Source of the DNA: Wuchereria bancrofti
Lineage: Eukaryota; Nematoda; Chromadorea; Rhabditida; Onchocercidae
DNA: 64,000 bases
Assembly: GCA_005281725.1 (NCBI GenBank)
Contig: SSBO01000008.1
Span: 5,070,011 to 5,134,010, forward strand
Direction: 5' to 3'
Position numbers and translations under genes: made by a program
Notes under the pieces: generated by a model
Told to the model about the DNA's origin: nothing
The model's input: the letters and a program-made list of their open reading frames with translations, nothing else
Databases searched by the model: none
In this document: in pieces, positions 11,784-25,800 of the stretch
Position numbering within the stretch: the first letter of the stretch is position 1
How the letters are laid out: each line of letters starts with the position of its first letter

Positions 11784-13637
11784 TAAAATTTTACTAGTTG
11801 AAGCAGTGATGAAAGTTATTAGTAAAATAATTGTGAATTGCATAATTTTTTCTTTAAATCCTGTAAACAATAAGTTAAAATAAAAAAAAAAGAAACGAAA
11901 TGTAAATGAAGAAAAAAAAAACGACAAAGGAATGATAGATTTCTAATTAAACCAATGGTAAAAATTATTATTTAGTATAATACAGGTTAATTTTACTTAA
12001 ATATGAATAAGCAGAAAATGATTTTCTTCATATCTATTTATACTAAATTTCAATTGCGTAAATTCAATGAACAGTTTGAGTACACACCCAATACATAAAT
12101 TTATACAAATGCATCAGTATACATAAATCAAAAATAAAAAAAAAAATAAATAAATAAAAAAAGGAAAAGGAAAAAAATTTAAAAAGAAGAAAGGAAGTGA
12201 GAATGAAAGCGTTGATTGGTAAGCGCAAACAGGACAAACTTAATGGTGGCTAATGCTAATATTATCATTGAAAAAAAATGCAAAATAACAAAAACTGGAA
12301 CTTCAAGTTTTATAAAGAATTTTAGTTTGTTAGTAGTACATTTTAACTTATTGCTTATATTACAATAAGCGCAAATTCATACTATTTTAATCCTTATAAC
12401 ACATCTATCTATAATTTTAAATAATATTTTTAATGTTTAAGAAAAAAAAAAGAAAAAAAAGAGAAAGGAAAAAACAACTTTGTCGATTTTATTTCATTTT
12501 TTTAATTAAAAAATGTAACGTACGATAAGTGTATATGTATTTAACAAATATATATGTATTAGACATATGTAAGAAAATGTGTGTATGAGAAAAGTAAGTA
12601 CTTTTTACTTTACCACTTACAATCATTTACTGATTCATCTTTTGAAATGAAAAATTCCATTTAAATTCATTTTTTCAAGAAAAAAAAAGGAAAAGCTTTT
12701 TTTGGCTTATATGAATTTTATTTTTAGAGAAATTTTTAAACAAATTTCTTACTGTTATAAATATATGTGATGATAAAATGTTATTGTAAAATTTCAATGC
12801 AATCTTAGTTGTTTGTATTATTTATTACAAAAATATTAGAAGCATTTTTGTATAATTTTATTAATAATATATCAATAAAATTAATTATTATTTTTCTTAA
12901 ATTATCGTTTATTTAATTATTGTTTAATTATTATTTATTACAAAGTTGTTGTTAATTATTATTTACTATAAAATTAATGTATTAATTATTGTATTTTGAA
13001 ATATTAATTATTGTAAATATTTCAGGTATATTCATTTGTTTGTTTATTCATTTATTTATTAGTTCATTTATAAAGATAAAAGATAACAGTAGAAAAATAT
13101 AAAAAAATACGCCAATAATTATCAAATGTAATTACTTCATAAATTATGCAAGTAAAAAAAAATTTGTTCGAGATTTTTTTCAATTCTATTTCTCTTCTTT
13201 TACTTTTATCATTTTCATTTTCATTACCATTTCCATTTTCATATTTACTTTCCTACTTTTATTCGATATTTATTTATTGTTTTTTTTTTACCTTCTTGTC
13301 TAGATATAATGCCATAACACAATAATTTTTTTCTCATATTCAATATTTCAACAATATTTTTTTTCTATTCGTTAAACCGAACTAGCTTTCAGGTAAACGA
13401 CAAAACTACTTAATGATTTATTTCAAATGCAAACACTTAACAAATCCACTATTACCTTTTTTTCTTTCCTTACTTCGAAAAAAAAAAAGTAAGGAAGGTA
13501 AGGAACAAATCAGAAGCGGAAAAGAAAAAAAGAAAAGCGGAAAATTACAGTCTGATTGTAACTAGTTAGTTTATATTTGACAACATATTCAATTCTTTCA
13601 ATGTGTAAAAGAATTTCCACATACACACATACATACA

Positions 13638-13675
<38 letters not shown>

Positions 13676-16600
13676 TACACTAATTTTAACTGAGAATTTA
13701 TTTATTTATTTATTTTTTTTTACAAACATCTGTTAGTTATACATTGAGAGAAAATGAACAAGAAATGATAAATCTTTGAATTTAAATTTAAATAAATTTA
13801 TATGAAATTAAGCTAAATAATAATTGCTAAGTTTTTTTTTTCGCAAATTAAGTAAAAAGATTTATAAGAAATTAAACTAAAAATAATTGCTTGATCAGCT
13901 AAGTAATCATTGATAATTTTTTTGTTTGTAAATTAAGCAATCAACCGGTAAATTTATACTTTTTCTTTTCTATAATTTATTTCAGTAAATGAGAAAGAAA
14001 AAAGGGAAAGGAAAGGAAATGAAAAAGAATAATTGCATATGTCATTTATTGTAGTGTCTAACAAAACTTGCATATATTTCAAATTAAATGAAATTATAAG
14101 CTAGCAGAAAAAAAAAAGATTTGTATTTTTATTGTAATTAATTCCGATTAAACTTTTTTTAATCCATTTTTTTTGCATCTGATAAAATAAAAATTTCAAA
14201 ATAAATAAGTTTTTATTTTTGAAATTCTCATATGATTAAAGTGTAAGTTTCACCTATTTTATTCAAAAATAAATTTTTTTTAAAATTTAATTTGCTTCAT
14301 GTCAAAAAAAAAACATTTGGATGTAATTAATTATGAAACACACACTAAAAGAAAAAACAAAATATTTTTTTATTGTTTATCATATCAATTATATAATGTA
14401 GAATTTCTTTTTCTCTAACATATGATACATTAATTATTTACATAGAAGTTTTAAATGTGCAAATATACAGTGGCATTTATAATATGTTTTTTTTTTCTCC
14501 TCCTAATTAACGCAAAAATTAATTATTTGTTAATTTAACTAAAATTTTTCTTCGCATTTAAATATGCATATTAAGAAGAAGCTAACAACAAAAGATAGCT
14601 TTGAAGTATTACTTATCAAAAATCACTCAATATTTGTGCATGTTGTAACTGCAACAATCAACAAAATTTCAAATGTTTTATACCTGTCTGCTAATTTGCA
14701 ATTGCGCATATTTACCTTTAGGTTAAATTCCCGGTATATCCCATACCGATTACTTTAATGTTACCTTTTCATGCATCCATTACAATTGCAATTTATTGGA
14801 TAATTTGTTTCTTCTTCTTATTACATACAGTTTATTGGGTAATTTCTTTTTTTTATTTCTTTTCGTTTATTATTACATGCAAGTTTTAAGTAAAATTTCG
14901 ATTAATTCCTTTTTTTTCTTCTACGAGTTTCTCATAAATTTTAATGATAAAATTCAAATAAACTAAATTTTGTTGAAAATTTTGAAAATTTATGTAAAAC
15001 TTTTTCTAATATTTCCCTAAATGTATACAAATCTAACCAAATTTCGTGTAATATTTAACAAATTTTCATTTTTTCAATTTAAATAGTTTAGCTCTTAACT
15101 TTTTTAAATTAAGCTCATTTTATAGTTTAAAAATTGTGCTCTTTAAAAAAAAAAAAAAAATTGAAGAGATAGAGCATAAAAGTGATGATTTCATTGGATG
15201 ATTTCATTTCAATTAAGCCCATTTAAGAGTTAAATTTTTAAATTGCAGCAATTGCGTAATTTTTAGTTTCATTTTGCTAGAGGATGACACAATGTACTTT
15301 GACAATTCTTACTTTTACTTATATTACATATTACAATAAGATGATTCGTCTTTTTTTTTGGCTTAAAAATAATGCGTGTGATTCATCAATTTTAAACACT
15401 CTCCAAATTGTTCAAAATGATAATTTGTTCAATATGAGTCATTCGAACTCATTGAAACATTTAAACTGCCTAAATCTTCAATTAAATCACTCTTGCAATA
15501 TATCATTTTTATCAATTTACGGTTGTCAGTATTATAGATCATCAGTGATAAAGCAAAAATTTTAATTGATAACATTGTAAGTGTAACATATGCTGATGTT
15601 ATAATTTAAATATACTCTTATTTATTATCAATTTAAGATAATTAAAATTTGCAAAAAATAATTATTAATTATCTTACCATAAATATAAATTCTACATTAA
15701 TGAATATTTTTAAATGTTTGCGATAATCATAATTGCGCATTTAAATATAAATTATACTTTGTACAGTAATTATATTTCATGTTCATTATGCATTATCAAT
15801 AATATTTATTAATTTACAACGTTTTCTTTTTTTTCTGCTTAATATCATTTATCACATAGCATATTTATATTAAACAGTTTTTATGACACTGATAATCATT
15901 TGTGATTATTTATTTAAAAAATATTCATTAATTAATGTAATAAAGTAATCGATAACTAATTCACGAAATTTCTAGTATTGAAATATAATATATAAATTTT
16001 GAGCAATGGAATTAATAATCAACAATCAGTTATTATTTTCACATAATCAATTATTATTTTTGTAATTATTAACTGATAGTCAAAAGTATTATCGTTATGG
16101 GAACATAAATGTTTTTTTTAAAAAAGTAAGAAAGCATAGTATTTGCTTATTAAAGTATTTGAATTATTATCAAGTTATTCATTTATAAATTGATACAGAA
16201 TTTAATATATTTATTTAATTTATGATTATTTCCGGTTTCAACATAAATCAATTAACGAATCTTTTTATACACAATAAAATAGCATTAATTTCTAAGTCAT
16301 AATTATTAATTTTTTTGTTTTTTGAAATTTCATTCATCATTTTATGATCATATTACACTAAGTTTTAATAAATTTCTTTCAAAGATTAGAAATTCAATTG
16401 AAAAAATTCGAAGAACAATATGTATTTAAAATTTTAATGCTAAAGTCATTAATTCGATGGTAATGTGATGAAACCATTTAAGATGACACATCACTTGTGA
16501 AATTTGATTTGAAAATCGTTTATTATTCAAACTCAATTAGATCATTTATATACAATTTGATATAATATAAAATTAAATAGAAATACATAATTTCTTTTTT
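11030..16600. other. AT-rich spacer with a few microsatellites
   Basis: No supported gene. The sequence is AT-rich with long A/T homopolymers, for example about 30 A at 11750-11780. A CA/CATA tract lies at 13618-13680. A 93-codon open frame at 15284-15565 (+) has no recognisable motif and no splice context, so I treat it as chance. Confidence 0.6.
13618..13680. repeat. (CA)n / CATA microsatellite
   Basis: An imperfect CA dinucleotide tract interspersed with CATA units, including an uninterrupted run of about a dozen CA near 13648-13671. A shorter relative occurs near 9255-9275. Confidence 0.95.
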
Positions 16601-16609
16601 TTTTCTTTT

Positions 16610-19180
16610 TTATTTTGTAATTTTATCATAATCAGCTACAAATTGCTTATATTTTGCCATCACTTCGTCATTATCAGCAAAAATTTTATATTTATCAATG
16701 AAATAAAATAACATCACTCGATGAACGTAGAGATATTGCTGAAAATTTCGTTTAAAAATTTCAATTATCATTAACTATCAAAACAACATAATCATAATTA
16801 CAACTTGTTAGTAAAATAATTAATTCAATATTACAATGAAGAAAAAAAAATTTATAGCATATGTAAAGATTACTGTAAAAATAAAACAAAAAACTGAAAA
16901 ATTTAGAAAGAGAAAGAAAAAAGCAACAATAACTAATTTCTAACTATAAATTTACTTTTACAAAAATTTTAAAATAAAAATCTTTTGCTGTTTATTTTTT
17001 CAGTAATTTAAATAATTACAACTATTTAATAATTTATACCAAATCATTTTGTATGGTAAATGGTCGCTGATTTCGTAGCTCTTTGAGAATTTTATCCATT
17101 GATTCGCATGGTATACCTTGTTGAAGTTTCTCCAGAATATATTCAATTGCTACAATTGCACCGGTCCTACCGATACCAGCTGAGCAGTGTACCACAATTG
17201 GTTTCTTGGTACCACGAATATTTGATAATAGAACCTAGTAAAATTATTGTTGATAAAATTATGTAAATTATTTTAAAAATAAACAAAAACTAATTAGTAA
17301 TTTAAATACCATAGAAGTAAGTCGACATGGTGGTACACCACGATCTGGCCAATTAATCCACTGATAATGACGTATTTCACGACTTTTTTCTCGACCACTT
17401 TCCTTCCATTGAACTTTCAAATGACAAACTCGTACGTTTGTTTCATCTGGTGCCAATGCTCGTACCTGAATTAATTATATTTTAAATTAATTCATCTATA
17501 ATATTTAATATTTCAAAATGAAATTTTAGATGAGGAAAAGAAAAAAAAATAGATAGAAATGAAACTAGAATAAAATGTTTGTAAATTTAAATTATTAAAA
17601 AATTTAATAATGCATTAAAAATATTTTAAAAAATTTAATGTTAAAATGATGGATAATAAAAAGAAACATGTGTTTTTTGAAGATATTGGAATTAAAAAAA
17701 AAGACAGTAATAGTATTAATAATAAAAAGGTATGTATCATAATATTATGTATGCACTTGTTTACTTTGTATGCAAATTTTCCACATTATCAATTATTTCA
17801 ATCAGTAATGTAATTATTATAATTAAATAAACAATTTCAATGATAATACCACTATTACAATAGGTTATTAAATAATAATAAAATATTTCACAAATTTTCT
17901 TAATAAATTTATATTATAAGCACATATAATTAGACGTTTATTAATATGTTTGATTTAATTTTTTTTCATAAACACTACTGCATTATAATAATTTTGTAAT
18001 TTAATACCGCCATATTTGAAATTGTAATATCACCGAATGATGATTTCTGGCCAGCATCATTAGGCCAATATTGTTCACATTTATTTAAGCCTTTTTCAAT
18101 GGTATTTGTTAACATAACAATACTATCACTTTCCTCTTGCACAACCATATGCCAAAAATCAATCACACTATTTGGCATTGGTCCCTAAATGCAACTTTTT
18201 TTTTTAAACAAAAAATAAAAAATATAATTAATAAGCAAAATATATACAAAAGTGTTTGAAATATTATATGTTTAATTTGTTAATAATTCTAATATAATAA
18301 TAAATGAGTAATTTAATCTGATTTGTTAAATTTTGAATTAATTTAAAATTAGTAAAAACAAGATTTTAACAAATTTAAAAAAAAAAAATTTGTAAAAATT
18401 TTCGAAATTCTTTTCTTCAAATTATTAACTGTTATTATTTGCTTAAAAATGATTTTTTTCTTTTTTTACCTGAGTACAAATGAAACGCTTCTCATTAATT
18501 GGTGTTGCAACATAATTTGCATGAATGTAATCATCTGTAACACCAGGCCATCGAAGAACAACACGAAATTTATCTTGACATGGGACATCCTTGTATCGAG
18601 ATTTTCCGGCTTCAAAAGTGCCTTGAAATGCATTAGTAGTCATTCCTTCTGGTATATAGCGTTTCAAACTTAAAAATTCTTCACGTAATCCTCCAACTCC
18701 TTTGTCTAAAGCTCGTCGAACCCATCGTTCTACCTAAATTTAAAATTAAAAAAAAAAAATTTCCTTAAATTTGATTGTAAATTCAAGAATGACTGGAAAA
18801 AATTGGTTAATATATTTTAATTTTCGATTTAACTTAGTTAGCTAATAGTCGTTTTAATTAAAGTAAATTTCTTCAAACTTTAGCTTTCCGCTTATTTCAT
18901 TAATTACGAATTGACTGATTAATTAAGAAGACATAAATTTTCAGACATAAATCAATTGAAAATATCACTTTTCATGTATTAATTATCGTTTCAAATATTA
19001 ATTATTTTTTACAAGATATTTTGAAAAGATAAAAGCAACAAAGGTACTCCGGCAGAAGTACTTAAAATAATTAATTATTACTTCTGTACGAGCATTAGCT
19101 TGACATTTAGCAACATTAGATTGCTTAGGACTTGATTTCGTATCCAATTCACTTTTCTTTCGACTTGACCCTTTCCTTCT
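16610..19180 (-). CDS. Receptor-less nematode-type protein tyrosine phosphatase (5' end incomplete)
   Basis: Dephosphorylates phosphotyrosine in target proteins; the visible part is cytosolic with no membrane segment. Exons on the minus strand are about 19180-19082, 18733-18470, 18184-18008, 17465-17310, 17234-17040 and 16738-16610. All junctions are GT-AG and phase 0; the last five exons give 306 residues. Classical PTP motifs appear in order: SRYKDVPC (pTyr-recognition loop region), DDYIHANYV, GPMPNSVIDFWHM, WPDRGVP (WPD loop with catalytic Asp), the P-loop HCSAGIGRTG with catalytic Cys and Arg, and the QRPFTIQ Q-loop. Arg instead of His after WPD, and the DKGVGGLREEF lead-in, are as I recall them in the expanded nematode PTP group, many of which are sperm-enriched in C. 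elegans. The first visible exon is Lys/Ser-rich and has an in-frame stop at 19181-19183, so the start lies in an unidentified upstream exon. The catalytic residues look intact. Confidence 0.9.
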
Positions 19181-19199
19181 TCAATTAAATTTTCATTTT

Positions 19200-22100
19200 T
19201 ATTCAAAATAAAATTCGTTTGAATATTTGATTCTTTTTAATTAGCAAAAATTTTGAAAATTTTATAATTAACAATAAAAATTTTGATTTTTGTAAATAGA
19301 AATTTTATGATATAGCAACGAAAAGTATCGAATATGAAAAATGGAAAAAAGGTGATTTATAGTTTGGTAGTATGCTACCCCTGAACTGTAATATTGCAAA
19401 TTTAAAAAGAAAATAATTTGTTGAGGTAAAAGACCGAGCATTTCTATTAATAATCATAATTATGACAAAAATAATGATGATTATTGATATGGTTAAAAAA
19501 AAGAAGAAAAGATAGAAGTATATCGAAATTAAATTAAGGCGGTTTGTTAAATTATCTTTATTTTATTTATCAATTATTAAATTTGGATTAAAACAAAATT
19601 TTTCCTTTTCATCATGTAAAGTTAATTTAAAAGCTAAATTTAATTATATGTCTAAGAAGTAACACTTGAAGATTGCTGATAAAAAGCAAAAAGAACATTT
19701 AAACGAGTGATTGATTTTGGTTCCAAAAAATAAAAATAAAAACTTTAAATCGAAAACTATCTTAGAAAAAGCTTTTTTCTCTGTATATAAACAATACAGA
19801 TTCATTGTTTTCAATTTGAAAAAATTTTTGTTACTTCTAATATATGAATTTTGATGAAAACTCAAATTCAAATTTGAATAATAGTTTTGTTTCAGGAAAA
19901 GAAAAATATCACAATTGTTACAGCAACAAGAATTAATTAACTTCATTATTTAATTTCGAGATGTAGCCTTCGTGAAAAGTAAAACAATGATTTCAAATCA
20001 TTCACTTTTGCTATTTTATTCAATCTTTTCATCGAAACAAAATTATCATTTTGTAAAAATTTGCATAACATTTGTAATGGAAATGTAATTTTCAAAAAAA
20101 AAAATTACTATGATAATTTACATATTTTGTGACAAATTTTTACATTTCGTTATAAATTGTAAATTTTGTATTAATTTGCACATTTCATACTAATTATGTA
20201 CTTTGTGATAATTCATGATAACTCATATACATGCCATGACAATAATTTCACCTATATATTTTGTGATAATTTATTTGCATTTGATAAAAAAAAAATTAGC
20301 TTAGGTGGAATTATTTTATAAAACCTAGTGAAAACCATTCTTTTCTGTTTCTTTTTCTTTTGACATACCAAAAATTAGTGTAATTGAAGAATTATTATGC
20401 AAAAATTTCTTTGTGAATACGTACAATATTTCAAGTAAACTAACTGTAAGTAAACAAAAGCTTATGAATACATCAAAGTTTACTTTTCCCTTTTTATATT
20501 ATATGTGTTATGTGCATATTCTTGTTTATACAAACATTCTTGTTGTAAATTTAAAGAATGAAAAGAATTTAAACAATTGGTCAAATTGATTGAAGCATAT
20601 ATAATACTAATAGCATAAAAGAGGTAACAATAATAAACTAAAAGTAAATGTAATAGAGATATCAATAATAAACTAGAAGTAAATTTATAGTTTTTTTTTT
20701 TGAAATTGAATAAACATTTTATGCAATATATTCAATAGCACACATTGATATATATATAATTGATATATATTTAATAAATTTAAAATTTAGGGAAAATATA
20801 AAAAAGACAAAAATCAAGAGCTATTTCAATTTCTTTACAATTAATTTTTAAATATAAAATTTCAACTGCAATAAAGAATAAAAATGCTTGGCTATACTTT
20901 TGTAATTTTTTTCCAAGCATTATTATATATGATACATTGTTATTATATACAAATATTATTGTATCTAATATATTTTCATTTATAAAATTAAATTAAACTG
21001 AACTGTATTATAACTATTAATTTTATCAGAAAAAAAGTGACAAAATTAAAAATTGCTATTTTTCAGAGTTAAATTCAATATTTAATATTTCTTTTATTAA
21101 AAAGCTAAACGCTTAGAATTTGGATCCTTATTTTTGTTTTTTATTATTATTATTTTAAGTCGCAATATTTCGTATTTATTATGTTTGCATGAAAAAGATT
21201 TAATCAAATATAGACTTGCAATTCCGGAACTATTCGTAATCATAAATTAGAATAGATAAAACAGTTAGAATTTGAAAGCTATTATACGATACCCAGAGAG
21301 TTCATATAGATCCGGTTACATTCAACAAAATTCTGAATCCGGTTTACATCTAACAATATTCCAAATGTGGTTTATATCCAATAACACTCTGAATCCGGTT
21401 GTATCCAACAACATTCCAATAACACCCTAAACCCGGTTAACATCCAACAACATTCAATACCCAACAACATTTTAAAACCGGTTGTATCCGACAACATTCT
21501 AGACCCAGTTTTATATGCAACAATACCCTAAATCCGGTTTACATCGAAAACACCCGCTCAGATCATTCATCAAATTACGTCCGGTGGATTTTGGTTTTCA
21601 TAATGAGCCACACAAATTGCAATTTGACAGCATACCTTCCACTAATTGATCGCAAATTAGCGCAATGCCTACCTAAAGGGGCTGATAAGGATTTTTCAAT
21701 TGAAATATTACTGGTGATCTTTCTTCTCTTCATCAGCTGATTATCTTTTGATTATTAATTAATCTGCACAAGATTACATACTGTTTTGCTCAGATTTCTA
21801 GTTCACTAAATTTCTAACTTCAAAGGAAAAAGAGTAAACAAACAATCAACTATTTTCTTTGCTTAAATAGTATTATATCTTCACATTTTCATTTCACTCA
21901 ATTTTACTCAATATTTTATCAGTTTTTTACAATCCTTATCATTCAAATGTTATTGATTTCATATTTTCTTCAAATTATTTGTTATATTTTACTATGAATT
22001 AAAGACTGGAATAATTTGAAAGAAAAAAAGAACAAAGTCCCTTATATATATATATAGTATAAGTTAGATGTTATTTATGATAATACAATTACGTGATGCA

Positions 22101-22820
22101 AGCTTGATGTTAAGGAAGTAACGAAATGACTGTTCTATACTTAAATGACTTACTTTAACATACCATTTTACTTATGTTTGTTGCATTTTCTTCCTATAAT
22201 CGTATCTAAGTCATTTGTGTTTTCTATTTATACGTCCACAATTTTCGATTCTGAACATATGTTAACATTTTTGTGCTTATTCTATGAGTTGGTTTATGAT
22301 TCAGTTGTTATTAGAATATTTTAGATTTTCATTGTTATTTGAACAAAAGTCAAAGGTCAGGCATCATTTCTATTGTAATGTTGCAGTCTTGACGGTTTCA
22401 AGAAATTTGGATGAAGCTGCTTTGTTACGTTCACGTTTCGAAATTTGTCTTAATAGTGATGTAGCTTTAGAAAATCTTTGACAGTATAAAATTCACAAAC
22501 TTATGCAATTTATAAATAATAAATTGTGTGTCACAACCCATAATTGTCTCTCAAATAGAATAAAGAGCAGTAAATGCAAACGTAAGTGACACGTAAGGGA
22601 CATTGTTCGGAAATTCTGCCAAAACGTTTTTGGAGATTTATGAAAAACTTAATTCTTCACTAAGATTACAAAGCATATGAGACAGGCGCGAGGAATTCTT
22701 CTGAGCATGATTTGTTGCTGCGTATAGCTGTATACTAAGCTGTAAACGATTTGTACGAATTTTATTCAAGATGAGATTTCATTGTTTTAAGTGTGGGAAG
22801 CATAGGTAGTTCATCTGATT
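19200..22820. other. Spacer between divergent PTP and MetRS genes
   Basis: AT-rich, with no confident gene. It contains the CCGGTT minisatellite at 21310-21552. A block at about 21560-21720 has more balanced base composition and is open in more than one minus-strand frame. A 65-codon plus frame at 22284-22481 has a plausible C-terminal half (NLDEAALLRSRFEICLNSD). Neither block could be tied to splice sites or a family. The promoters of the divergently arranged PTP (-) and MetRS (+) genes should lie here. Confidence 0.5.
21310..21552. repeat. Degenerate ~28-bp minisatellite with CCGGTT core
   Basis: CCGGTT or a one- to two-base variant recurs at about 21312, 21339, 21365, 21395, 21433, 21478, 21506 and 21534. 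Each copy is followed by a variant of TACATCCAACAACATTCTGA. Typical spacing is 26-30 bp, with two longer intervals. Copies have diverged, so the array looks old. GC content is visibly higher than in the flanks. Confidence 0.85.
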
Positions 22821-22827
22821 AATTCAA

Positions 22828-25800
22828 ATGGATTTCGAGAAAACGTGGTATAAAGATCCGGAATATGTGCAATCCGTTGATAAGTCCAAGAAGTTTGTTT
22901 CCTCTTATATTTTTCTTTTTTTCTTATTTCGAAATTAATTTACTGTTTCTTGAATTCATTTGTTTAAATGATTCTAACAGGATCCTAAATTTTTACTAAA
23001 ATTTTTTTGAAATTTTAAAGAATTTGTTGAAATGCAGATTTAATGGTAAGCATTTCTTACACTGTCAAATGTGAACACGGAAACCTGTGTAGTGCTGCTT
23101 TTTGATGCTCTCTGAGAATCGAGAAGAGAAAGTATGATAATAGAAATATTTTCTTCTCATGAAAATAATAAATAAACAAGTTCATTTAGATTCCCTGGCA
23201 AATTTTCCATTTTATCGAAATCATTGCATCTGTTGATGGCCAGTTGAAATACCACTTTTTTTCAGACTACCGAAACCAGGAGAAAAGAATATCCTGATCA
23301 CATCTGCCTTACCTTACGTTAATAATGTACCACATCTGGGTAATATCGTTGGATGCGTTTTGAGTGCTGATGTTTTTTCAAGGTTCGTTTCACAAATTTT
23401 TCTTATCAGAAAGTTTTTGCAAATATTTGTTTAGTCTGTCCTCATTCAATTACCACTAAACAATTAAAAAAAACATATTTTCATAGTATATTTGAAACTT
23501 GTAAAAAAAGAAAAACAAGTTTCATTGAATCTTTGTTCTAATTGTTACGTTTAAATGTCATAATTCAATATGAAAACTGGATCTTTGCTTTTTTTGTTTT
23601 CTTTAGAAAGATGTTTTGGACAGCTTGTAGAATTTTAGAAATTCAGTAAGAAAATTTGATTCCATACAGGTACTGTTACCTGAAAGGTTGGCGCCGTTTA
23701 TTTATTTGCGGTACGGATGAATATGGCACAGCTACAGAAACGAAGGCAATACAAGAAGGTTTGACACCCCGCCAAATATGTGATAAGTATCATGCGATAC
23801 ATGCAAAGATTTATAAATGGTTCAACATCGATTTTGACCATTTCGGTCGAACAACTACGCAACATCAGACAGAGTAAGTATATAAGTAATTAAATCAAAT
23901 AAATAAGTTAATGTCAGATGACACTACTATTTGTGCATTCTTGATTTCTCTTTCTTTTTTTATATCGTTTTTCCATCTTCCGTTTGTTTTATTATAGTCA
24001 GATCTCACTAGAAGTTTGATGCAGTTTTGACAGGATAGGTAATTGGCCGTTTGATAATCTAACATATCTAAGTAGTTGTAGTATTTAAACCATTTAGCCA
24101 TTTAAAACGAAAGAGCACATTTTCCCTTAAAAATTATATAAATTGTTTTCTTTTTTATGTTTATTTTCAGACTTACGCAAGAAATTTTCTTGAAACTTCA
24201 TAAAAATGGTTTCACTTCGACCGATACCGTTGATCAGTTGCACTGCGATAGCTGTAGCAGGTGTAATATTTTCTTAAATTATGAGCTATAACTGTAAAAA
24301 TGTCCAAGACTCCATCCTCATGTGCTTAGTGTATCCATGGTGTATTCTGAAAAAGAAACTTCATGCGATTGTAGCACTTTCATTTCCAATATAGTATGTC
24401 AAGCTGATTAAATTTCTTCATTTGGAAGTTTTCCGTAATTTTAAAATTTTGTTACACTGTCTTATTGAAAGCTATGGGCAGTTCCAGAATTTTTCTTTAA
24501 GTGCTTATTTGAGAAATTTCTTTTCAGGTTTTTGGCAGATCGTTTTGTATGTGGTGAATGTCCGTGCTGTCATTTTAATGATGCACGAGGAGATCAATGT
24601 GATGCTTGTGGGAAATTAATAAATGCCATAGAATTAATTAATCCTCGATGTCATTTGTGCAAGGCAACGCCTATTGTGAAACCATCAAATCATATCTTCC
24701 TTCATTTAGATAAATTAGCAGTATGTTTTAAATTTGTTTTATCACAAATATAATAACTTTTATTTTTATAGATAAAATTTATTATCTACAGTGTATCATA
24801 AAACTTATATTTTCGGAAGCTCAGTTTTAAATATGACTTTTATGTTGAGTTAATTAAAATTTTTTTTCCAGGATAAAGTGGAAAAGCATTTAAATGAGCA
24901 GCTTAATTTGACGAAAAACCAGTGGTCACCAAATGCTATTTCAATTGCGAAAAGTTGGCTGAAAGGTGGTCTGGAAAGGCGCTGTATAACTCGAGATTTG
25001 AAGTGGGGTGTACCCGTACCACTTGACAACTTCTCAAATAAGGTTTGCAGCCATTATTTGGTCAAATCAAATTGGTGGATTCTAACTGCGTAATGATTGT
25101 TTTTCCCATGACCATTATTTTGCTTCTACAGAAGTTAGATTTATTCTGCAACAGCTAGTCAGGTACAGGAATGCTTTGGAAGCTGGATTATTGGACGGTA
25201 ACGAAATCTACGAAGGAATTAGCTAAGCAAAGCACGTGAATGTACATTGATGCCATTAAAATCTTTATTTGTCGAATTTAGCTCTTTCAAAGTAGTAATT
25301 CTTTCGGCTACAACGATTTTTTTGTGTTATATTTGTGCAATCAATGTTGCAGGTATTTTATGTTTGGTTTGATGCTCCAATTGGTTATTTGTCAATTACG
25401 AAGGAATATTTAGGAGAAGACTGGTCGCAGTGGTGGAAAAACCCAAACACTGTGGATCTCTACAATTTTGTTGGAAAAGTAAGTTTTTAAAAATGTATAA
25501 TTTTTAAAAGATTTGAGTTTTGTAAAGGGAGAAGAAATTATTGTGGATGAAATATTGTTTCATGTTGTGATATAGAAATCCCATCCTGTTATTTTCGTTT
25601 TCATTATGCTTCCATAACTGTATATTCGTTCATGTTGAATTTCTTGCTTTTTCCTTAAGCTTATTTTTTTTCCTTTTCATGATAATGTTGCCTTCCACGC
25701 CGTTATGTTCCCTGCTACACAAATTGGTACTGGTGACAATTACACTGTGGTTAATCATCTATGCGCAACTGAATACCTGAATTATGAATCTATGAAATTT

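Noticed and set aside
11718..11927. Minus-strand Phe-rich frame
   Set aside because: Driven by poly-A/poly-T runs; no splice context or motif.
18449..18673. 74-codon plus-strand frame
   Set aside because: Shadow of the PTP exon 18470-18733 on the other strand.
19641..19946. 100-codon minus-strand frame
   Set aside because: Phe/Asn/Lys/Cys-rich with no motif or start/splice context; probably chance in AT-rich DNA.
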